Below, in pieces: positions 56,272-64,000 of a DNA stretch of 64,000 nt. Location of the stretch: contig JAZKJV010003139.1 of NCBI GenBank assembly GCA_037367405.1, positions 248,001 to 312,000 of the forward strand. The letters are read 5' to 3'. The stretch comes from Ottelia alismoides (lineage: Eukaryota > Streptophyta > Magnoliopsida > Alismatales > Hydrocharitaceae). A program made the position numbers and the translations under genes. The notes under the pieces are model-generated. The model searched no databases, was not told where the DNA came from, and saw nothing but the letters and a program-made list of their open reading frames with translations. Every line of letters starts with the position of its first letter. Position 1 is the first letter of the stretch.

Positions 56272-56647
56272 GGATGGGGAGTATGCACTCTGGTGCATGT
56301 AATTTTATATGTATCGGAGCCTATATCTCCCCCATTTTTTTACTTTTTTAGAAAATATTATCGTGTATATTCATCTCTATATCCCTCCATTATACCACTC
56401 GAATTTCATCAGAAACAGAAACCCCTATACCCTCTATCTAGAACAGGTCGATTACAGTTTTTCTAAGACTGTTAAAATTACCTATTCTAAATGGAGAGCG
56501 TAAGAGTATATGTTTCTTACGAAATTCGAATAGTATATTGGAGGGATATATAGATGAAGATACACGGCGATATTTCAAAAAAAATGTGGAAGATATAGGC
56601 CCCGATGCATGTAAAATTACATGCACCAGGGTGCATGCTCCCCATCC
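56272..56647. mobile_element. Foldback MITE-like element 2
   Basis: About 376 bp. The terminal inverted repeats are 36 nt with two mismatches, starting GGATGGGGAG and ending on the inner side in GCATGTAATTTTA. The inner arms around ACTCGAATTTCATCAGAAACAG (56397-56418) and its complement (56508-56530) match the core of foldback element 1. It is bordered by (AT)n on the left and a C/(CTAT)n/(TA)n tract (56647-56697) on the right. Confidence 0.75.
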
Positions 56648-56667
56648 CCCCCCTCTCTCTCTCTATC

Positions 56668-56697
<30 letters not shown>
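56647..56697. repeat. Compound microsatellite
   Basis: A C run, then (CT)n, (CTAT)n and (TA)n in succession, immediately right of foldback element 2. Confidence 0.85.
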
Positions 56698-56699
<2 letters not shown>

Positions 56700-58607
56700 C
56701 GGTTTTATCAGTTCAAAAAATCAGTTCGTCCGGTCTGACTAGTAAATTAAGCCCGAACTGATTTTTTTCAAATCAATAGAAATGATTTTTTTACTCAAAA
56801 AGGGGAGAAATACTCTTAGGTGTCCGCCCCAGTATATTAAGAAAAAGAAGTTGATAGAAATGATGATGTCATGTTGATATAATCACCGGTCCAACTGATT
56901 TGGACCGACAGTCCGACCCAGTTAAATCAAATCGAAAACTAATCGGTTTAATGTCCGATCCAATTTTTAAAACCTTACTTTAAACCCTTTGCAAGTTAAT
57001 TTACCATAACAAAGATAAATCTTTTTTTCCCATATTCCTTCTTTTTGTTTTCACTTTTAGGAAGGGTGCCGATTGGGATCAAACAACCGAAAGGAAGGTT
57101 GATCGTACATCCATAGAAGTTCAAATCACCGAATCAAGTCAACCTCGATTTCTCCCACGAGGTCGGATGATGCCGTATCATACAGATCTCCTATATAGGC
57201 CGACAAAGAGGAAGGAGAACCGAATCCATTCGTTATATAATAGCCGGGTAATGATGAGTAGATCATGCACCCACACACACACATGGGTAGTAAACGACAC
57301 CCATCAACTTCACGTATTAATATCTGTGCATTCGCAACATGCTGCTCCCTATTGGCATCTTCCTCCTACCCAAGGTTACCTTCAAACTCCACTTTATTAC
57401 AGACGTCTCAACTCATTTCCTGACGCGTGTCCAAATAATTATCCATTTATTGATGTATCATTCATACTACAGAGCAATTAGCTATACGTGTCCGTCATAC
57501 TCTCTAGCATTTGCTACGTGCAGTGAACTTTCATAGAGATGCATCATGTTTGCTTACAACAAAGTTCGTATCCACTTTGTCGGATATTTATAAGAACAAT
57601 TTGTTTCATTGTGCAAAAATGGCCGTATTCATGACAGCTAATAAAAGCTAGAAAGCAACAACAAGAAGAAGAAAAGTTTACCATTTGAATATCAAGATGT
57701 TTAGTCAGTGGTTATATATTTACAGCGGCAAGACCTATGCTATAATGTAAGCTATCAACATCAATTGTTATATATATTTGACGAAACTCTTATCTTCTAC
57801 CTTTTCGAGAATTCTTCTTTCTTTACCCACTACAATAAAATAGACTTATGGTAAATGAAATATCCGACTGATCAAGTAGTCTGAAAGTAGACCATTGTTG
57901 CTGTGTTGATAGGTTGAAATTCACAGAAAAAATTACTATTATTTTGTTATTTATACTCCTAAACTATATGTGTATAATGAAAGTACGGGAGTGTCGAACT
58001 TAGGGAGGAAAACTATGAGAAACTAAGTTAAAATAATAGAGAGTCTAGGTTATATGTGTTTCCTAATTTTTATTTATTTTTAGAGATTTTTCTGTATTTT
58101 TATTTGATTTTATAAATTATATATTATTTTTGTGATTTTAACATACCCATGTAAAAATATAGGTATAGATTTTATTTTTATATTTTAAATTTTTATGTGT
58201 TTTAAGTATTTTGTAATTTTTATAAAATTGTAGAAAATATTTTTGTAATTTTTATTTGATTTTTAAAGTACAAACAAGGTTTTTATTGAAAACGATGAGG
58301 TATTTTGAATTTTAAAATACTAATCTATAAGAATTTTTTTTTCATTTTTTATCAAAAGAGATGAAAATACCTTCAATATGAGGTATTATATGAATTTATA
58401 TGATTTTTATTGAATTAGTTATGTATTCTTGAAGTTTTACCGTATTTTGTATGTTTTATTTATTTTAATATTCAATTTTTTTTGTTTTTTTAATATGAGA
58501 AATATGGTAAAATATACTATAGGTAATTTTTTAGGATTTTTTAAAGTATTTTTATATTTTTTTATGTAATTTAAGGTTTGTTATATATTTTAATATTTTT
58601 AGATGAT
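56698..58607. other. Intergenic DNA left of the right-hand Athila-like element
   Basis: No gene recognised. From about 57950 it becomes strongly AT-rich up to the LTR start at 58608. The frames at 57167-57536 carry no motif. Confidence 0.4.
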
Positions 58608-61600
58608 TGATGAATCCCCATTCATCACTCTTTATTCCTTTATTTTAGCTAAATATCTTGGAAAAATATCATGTATATAGTTGTAAATACAATAAGTTAC
58701 CAATAAGCATGCATTTGTTAATATTTAATAATTAGCATGTATTTGTGCAAAAATAATGGAATAAAGAATAAAAGAAAAAGAAGGAAATATTTAGAATAAA
58801 TATGGAGTGACCTGAACCCAAGAGAGGGTCCAAAATGGACCTGATCGCCAAATAAAATAAGTAGAGAGAGATAGGGCCACTCTCTTGTACATACTCCCTC
58901 ATATTTATATATATTATTTTTACAAAAATAGAAATAAAAAGGTATTTTTATCCCCTTGTATATATTCTTAAAAATAAAATAAAAATTATAAAAATAAAAT
59001 AAAATTAAAAATAATTTTCTCTTTCTATCACCTTGTAAATACTACATGTATATATGTATCACTCTTTATTTATTGTACACTTGTAAATAATAAATACAAA
59101 TTAAATAAAAATTATTTTATACACCAAATAATATGTTGTAAATAAATAAAATATAAAATTGGGGTACTTTTACAAAAATAAGAAAAATAAAAATAATAAC
59201 ATAAAATACCTTGGTATTTTATACATGTATATAATGTAATATAATGTATATACCATAATTTATTTTTCAGAAAAATAAATAAAAATCACAAAAAATTACT
59301 TCAGAAAATAATGAATATTTTTCATTTTGAACATTTTTTAAAATAAAATCATCTTCTATTTTTAATTTATTTTTCAAATATTTTTTGACCCAGCCTTTCT
59401 CTGATTGGTCCAGGAGGGGTGTTGACCTCAGTCAACTGCCCCTCTCGGACCGTCTCCTTCGCAGATCTGTCTCATGCACCCGACTTCTCCGAATTATGTG
59501 GAAAGGATCTCGCATTCTCTTGCCCCGATTTCTTCGCCCGCACCTTCCCCTTGGATCAAGATCCTCGCGGATCCCTAGGGAAGGACGGATCCTTCTCGGT
59601 TCGCACGCCCTTGCCAATTTCTCCAGCCACCTAGGACAGCCTATATATGCTTCATTTGATTCCCTAAAGCGTCAGCTCGCGCCGCACACCTCTCTGCTAC
59701 CCTAGAACCCTTCCCCTTGGTGACAACAATCGAAGAAGACCTTTGGTGATCGGAGAGGACTGCTGTAGCTGACGCTCGCCACTCGTGGCTGGAGATCCGC
59801 TGCGACCAGCCTCCCCTTCCTTCCGCAGTGAGGTTGAGGTGATGACCCCCTCGACAACATCCCCTGGAGCTCAGGATTGATTTAGGCCCTTCAGGTATCC
59901 ATCTAATAGTCTTAAGCTCTCGTATCTTTCGAATCTTTTACCCACCGCTCCGCCAGCTCGAACCAGCCGGCTGGAGCCTCATCAACCACCTTCATCCATT
60001 TAGATCGATAGACCCGCTCACCGTCACCCTCCTTACGCGACCTGATCACCCGAATCTTGGCTTACAAGCCAAGATTAGGACCTAGGTTCCTTCCGTCGCT
60101 TCGTTGGAACCCCCACCTCCATTCGACGTCGCTTCCTATCGTCTTAGGTCAAATAACCTTGACCGGAGTTATGCTCCGAGTTTAAGCTTTCCTCTGCAGG
60201 TCATAGCGTGCGTGGATACGCCCCAGATCGCCTTCATTATATTCCGCCGGAGCTAACCCAGGTCACGTCTACCTTCCTGGAGATCCGACCAGTAGCGAGC
60301 TCATCAGAACCATTCACCATATGCGGAGGACCCTCACGAGTCGATGACTATCGTCCGATTGTTCATCGGAGTGCCGGATCACCGTCGGTGCTTTGGTGAA
60401 CTTCGCCCAGGCAGATTTCTTCTGGATCATCTCTTCACCGTCGGATTACGCCCCTCTGCCAGATCGTATCGTTGCCGTCCAGAGCCTGCACCTGTCAGGT
60501 CGTTAGATCTGACATCTAACGGCCCCCGTACGCCCACGTTCGCACCCAAGTCAAAGCTATTGGATCCCCTAGCTGGACGCATCAGAGCCGCACGCCTTGC
60601 TTCCACTCAATGCCCGACACCTGTTCCCCCCACGCGCGGCGCATGCGCTGCATAGTGTAATTTGCTCAGTTCCCCCTTCTTTTATTTTATTTGTCATTTA
60701 ATCTGTAAAATAAAAAGTACACAGTAGGGTAATTTGCATATGTATCCTTGCAGTTTTTTGTATTTACATTATAGTCCTTCTGTGTAGCCTCACGTGCTTC
60801 GGCACGTGTAGTCGTGGGTTATTTGCAATTATCATCCTGGACTTATGTTCTGTTATGTTTTGAAGGGATAGTTTTCTTATATGCATTTATACCCCAGTGC
60901 TTGTTGATTTTAGACATGTGTTGAATTTGTTGGAAAAATTGTAATTCAGACCTTATACTTTTCTCGCGTGTTATCATTTGGTCCCTGGAATATAGTTTTA
61001 TTGCAAATTAGTCCCCGCGTGTTGTGTGCTTGACTTTTGTTTTAATAAATAGCAAATTTCGTCCAAAAATCATGAGATTTTGATACATGGCTCCTGCCAT
61101 GGTGTAGAAATTTCCATGAATTTTTTATTGCATTTTGTTTCCATTTAGTATTCTTAAACATTCAAAAACCACAAAATAACTTCTATTTGCTTTTAAAAAT
61201 CCATTAAAAATATTAAAAACCCTTGAAAAATTCCAAAAAAATCTCGTTTGCTTGTTTTGTTGTGTTTTCACTTCAGTCCAAGTTTCATCTCATTCCCCTT
61301 TATAAAACCCAAAAAAATGAAAAAGACCAAAACTCTTAGAAAAATCATTAAAAATTCATAAAAAAATAAATTTTCTTCTTATGTACTAGGTTTTTACTTG
61401 TAGTTTCACATAAAATTGCTGCTCGAATTTTATAGCATTTTAAGTATTTTTAATTTGCCTTTAGATTTGGACTGTACACTGTTTAGCATTTTTGCCCTTG
61501 TTTCATTTTTAGAAAATTAACTAAAAATTAGAAAAAATCAATAAAATTTACAAAAACATCTGAATATTTTAAAAGCTCAAAAATATTTTTTATTTGAAAT

Positions 61601-61951
61601 TTTTGGATATTTTTTATGCTTTAGATAATTGTTTGTTTGTGACTTTTTGAACCCTTTTAGTTTTTTTCTTAATATTAAAAATTCCAAAAAAATTGAAAAA
61701 TATAAAATCCACGAAATTCTTTATTTTCTGGATTCTTGACTACTTTGTAGCCTTCGCATTCCGTGCTCCTTGTGTTCGACCCTAGTAGTTATACCAGATT
61801 AAAATAAATATCAAGACCGCTACATTTGCTTTATTGATTGATTTTACTTTGGTGGTCTTCTTTTTCTTGTTGAGTTGAATCTGAGTGGTTGAGGTTGCAA
61901 CGATCATTGATACTATTCTCCCTTAGTCGATCGGGTTTTTCGAGCTCATCA
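58608..61951 (+). repeat. 5' LTR of the right-hand Athila-like element
   Basis: 3,344 bp, from TGATGAATCCCCATTCATCA to a TCATCA end. AT-rich U3 (to about 59385), GC-rich core (59385-60655), AT-rich U5. It shares with the young LTR a conserved U3 tip and U5 hairpins at 60791-60808 (CACGTGC-TTCG-GCACGTG) and 61086-61101 (CATGGC-TCCT-GCCATG). Frames in the GC-rich core are not genes. Confidence 0.9.
59643..59648 (+). promoter_or_regulatory. Putative TATA box of the right-hand LTR
   Basis: TATATA within the GC-rich core on the + strand, in a position comparable to the other LTRs. Confidence 0.5.
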
Positions 61952-61954
61952 GAA

Positions 61955-61972
61955 TGGCACCGTTGTCGGGGA
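61955..61972 (+). promoter_or_regulatory. Primer binding site, tRNA-Asp type with two changes
   Basis: TGGCACCGTTGTCGGGGA starts 3 nt after the LTR end. It differs from the site of the young element at two positions (G to A and C to T), as expected for an older copy. Confidence 0.88.
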
Positions 61973-63250
61973 ACATGGCTTAGTGGCCAGTTTCCTTTTT
62001 GTGTGATTTCTTTGCTTGATTTTCTTATATATTTTAAGGACTGACACAATTTTGTTCTGACTTTCTTGCGAGGGCCCGACGAGCGAGCTTCGAAGAGCCG
62101 AGGTACCCGCGTGACTTAGAGGTGGCTTGTTTCTTCATCGAGCCACATGAGAGCGTGAGAGAGCTGGAGCAGGAGTGTGGGGAGCTGTAGTGTAGTTAGT
62201 TTAGATTAGATTTTATTTCTGCACTATTATTATAATACTACAGGACAGACACTCTCAGACTTGGTGATTGCTTCGGGGTATGTTTCGCCGAGCATCGGTG
62301 TGCTCAGGGGACCTCACCGCGGATTTTTCGCCGTTTTCTGTCGCTTTTACTATCTGTCTGATTTTCGAAGGTTTTGGCCCTTAGACTTAGGATTTTCTGT
62401 GACTGTGACGTAATTAATTAAATCCTAACCCTAATTTTCTACCTGCTCCTATAGATCGATAATTGGACATGATTAAATAACTCACAAAGAAAAAGTTAGT
62501 TTAATTGGGCTTGAGTCCACGTACTGTGAGGAACCACATACATCGCTGGCAGGACCCGTTGTGGCGGGCACCAAGTGGTTCCCAAGATCGGACTTCGGAC
62601 TTAGTCTGATTAGTTAGCTACTGTGTTTCGCGTGTAGAAATTACTTCGTCTAAGGTCGATTTCTTCGTAATAGGTAGTTTAATTTCAGTCTTTATTTTAT
62701 GTGCGGATCATCTTGCATGTAGAGAGCTGGAGTTAGGTACGCATTTCTTACTTTGCATGCATCATTGTGTTTTATCGCGCATTGGCTTTTTCGCTTTCTT
62801 CCCCTATTTTTGGACTTAAAATAATTAGGAGAACCGAAAAATTTGTTGGGCGTTGTTTTCTTGAAAAATACCTAAGAAGAAAAACTATAAAATTGAGACT
62901 GCTAAACTCACTTGATCCTAAAAGACACCTCACATAAAAATTTGTCTTGGGAGAGCAATACCCTCCTTGTATGGTTTGGATGAGCGAGAGAGTGACCCGC
63001 ACACTAGGATAGAGCCATACCAAACTCTTGGCAGACTACCGACCTTTTATACGGGATAGTCTGTTAGGAACATTGGGTTCCTACCAGTTCACTTAATCAC
63101 TCTTAAAGATTGTTTTATCACCTAATAAAATTGACAAGATAAACGACCGAGTCTTTATGGTCATCAGCTCCCCGTAAGTAGGTGAATTGGGGGTTTGCTT
63201 TCTGATCTTGTGTGTTTTCAGATCTCATCCGCCTTACTCGCTACATCAAG
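61973..63250 (+). other. Leader of the right-hand Athila-like element
   Basis: About 1.28 kb without a gene, colinear with the leader of the young element. It holds the two shared hairpins at 62288-62307 and 62530-62582. Confidence 0.7.
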
Positions 63251-64000
63251 ATGATGGGCAGAAGATCCCTTAGGCAGCCTCTCGCTGCACTGCTTTCGAG
63301 CACTCCAGTCTATTCATCTAGGTTGGTACGTGAGAGACAAGACCCGCTCTCCGAACTCGAGTTTGATTCCGCCCTGTTCCCCCTCGACCACCCTTCTACC
63401 AGTCCTGTGGTGCCTGAGCAGAGACAGCAACAGACAATTGATGATTTACTGGCACCTGAGTTTGGGTCTTTTGCCTTTGCAGAGACCATGGCCAGCAGTG
63501 AGGGGCACACTGATGGACCCAGCGGGACATAGACATATGTATTGGATCAGGGCACCATCAACTCCACCCTGTTAGCCTCTTTGGAGACTGTGCATCATCA
63601 GAGCAGAGACCAGGGGGCTTTCATGGTGGTCATGCATCTAGAGATGGAGCAGATGAGAGCCGATAGAGAGGAGCGTAGAGCCGGTGGAGGCAGAGGACCA
63701 GATATTTATGAGGGTGGAGACCGTGGGCAGCCAGCACAACCAACAACACATGCATGACTGATGAGGGAGTTGCACAACCCTGGAGTAACTCTGACCCACA
63801 GATGGATGGTGTTACCGGCCATTGCGGGAGATTTCAAGTTCCCGCCTCAGACCATTCAACTTCTTCCCCGCTTCCACGGACTTGCCACAGAGGAGCCTCA
63901 TCTCCATCTCTAGGAGTTTGAGATGATCTGCAGTATTGTACACGATCACCTTGTGGATGAGGACACAATCAGGATGATGACCTTTTCTTTCTCCCTCGTA
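63251..64000 (+). pseudogene. gag of the right-hand Athila-like element, inactivated
   Basis: It starts MMGRRSLRQPLAA like the young copy and stays in the same frame to the window edge. Gag blocks are clear (LDQGTINSTLLASLETVHHQ, LLPRFHGLATEEPHLHL). In-frame stops occur at TAG 63530, TGA 63755 and TAG 63911. At the last two the young copy has Arg and Gln, so each fits a single C-to-T change. The poly-Ala tract of the young Gag is absent here; that position has a Gly/Arg-rich stretch instead. Confidence 0.88.

Larger units (their letters stand above)
58608..64000 (+). mobile_element. Older Athila-like element, 5' part, cut by the window edge
   Basis: 5' LTR, tRNA-Asp-type primer site, leader and the beginning of a broken gag, all on the + strand and related throughout to the element at 25915-43302 (opposite orientation). 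The 3' portion lies beyond 64000, so the target duplication cannot be tested. Confidence 0.92.

Overview
The window is nuclear DNA of a flowering plant, and almost all of it is transposable elements nested inside one another. The evidence is Athila-type Ty3/gypsy retrotransposons with 3.3-3.7 kb LTRs, CACTA and hAT DNA transposons, a plant LINE, and one intronless SAUR (auxin-responsive) gene. The GC-rich coding style of the SAUR gene hints at a monocot, but I cannot name the species.

Layout. 1-938 is the 3' internal end of an old Athila-like element on the + strand, followed by its LTR (from 939). That LTR is split by a 3.7 kb solo LTR of the opposite orientation (2253-5934, target duplication CTCAC). 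8543-21350 is a decayed autonomous CACTA transposon with a TNP2-type transposase and a second TnpA-like gene. The second gene is split by a 4,955-bp hAT transposon (14012-18966, 8-bp duplication ATGGAGAG), and the TNP2 gene holds an island that looks organellar. More LTR-like AT-rich DNA and a small MITE (22346-22545) follow.

23504-45177 is a degenerate LINE. Its reverse transcriptase gene is cut by a very young 17.4 kb Athila-like element on the - strand (25915-43302, duplication GTTAT, LTRs differing at only three positions that I found). That element keeps one uninterrupted Gag-Pol frame of about 2,280-2,300 residues (gag, protease, RT, RNase H, integrase), a tRNA-Asp-type primer site and a polypurine tract, and has no env-like frame. 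To the right lie the SAUR gene (45814-46122), two related foldback elements (48903-49266 and 56272-56647), and a 5.7 kb non-autonomous CACTA element (49506-55164, duplication TTA). This CACTA carries fragments of host genes, clearly including an AGO4-type Argonaute PIWI fragment. 58608-64000 is the 5' part of an older, inactivated relative of the young Athila element, running off the window.

The two diverged Athila copies can be compared by eye. They share leader hairpins, one with compensatory base-pair changes, short U5 hairpins, and a self-complementary LTR tip seen in every copy. With the triple hairpin array downstream of pol and the CACTA carrying an Argonaute fragment, these are the most interesting signals here. 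The SAUR gene is the only ordinary host gene I can support.
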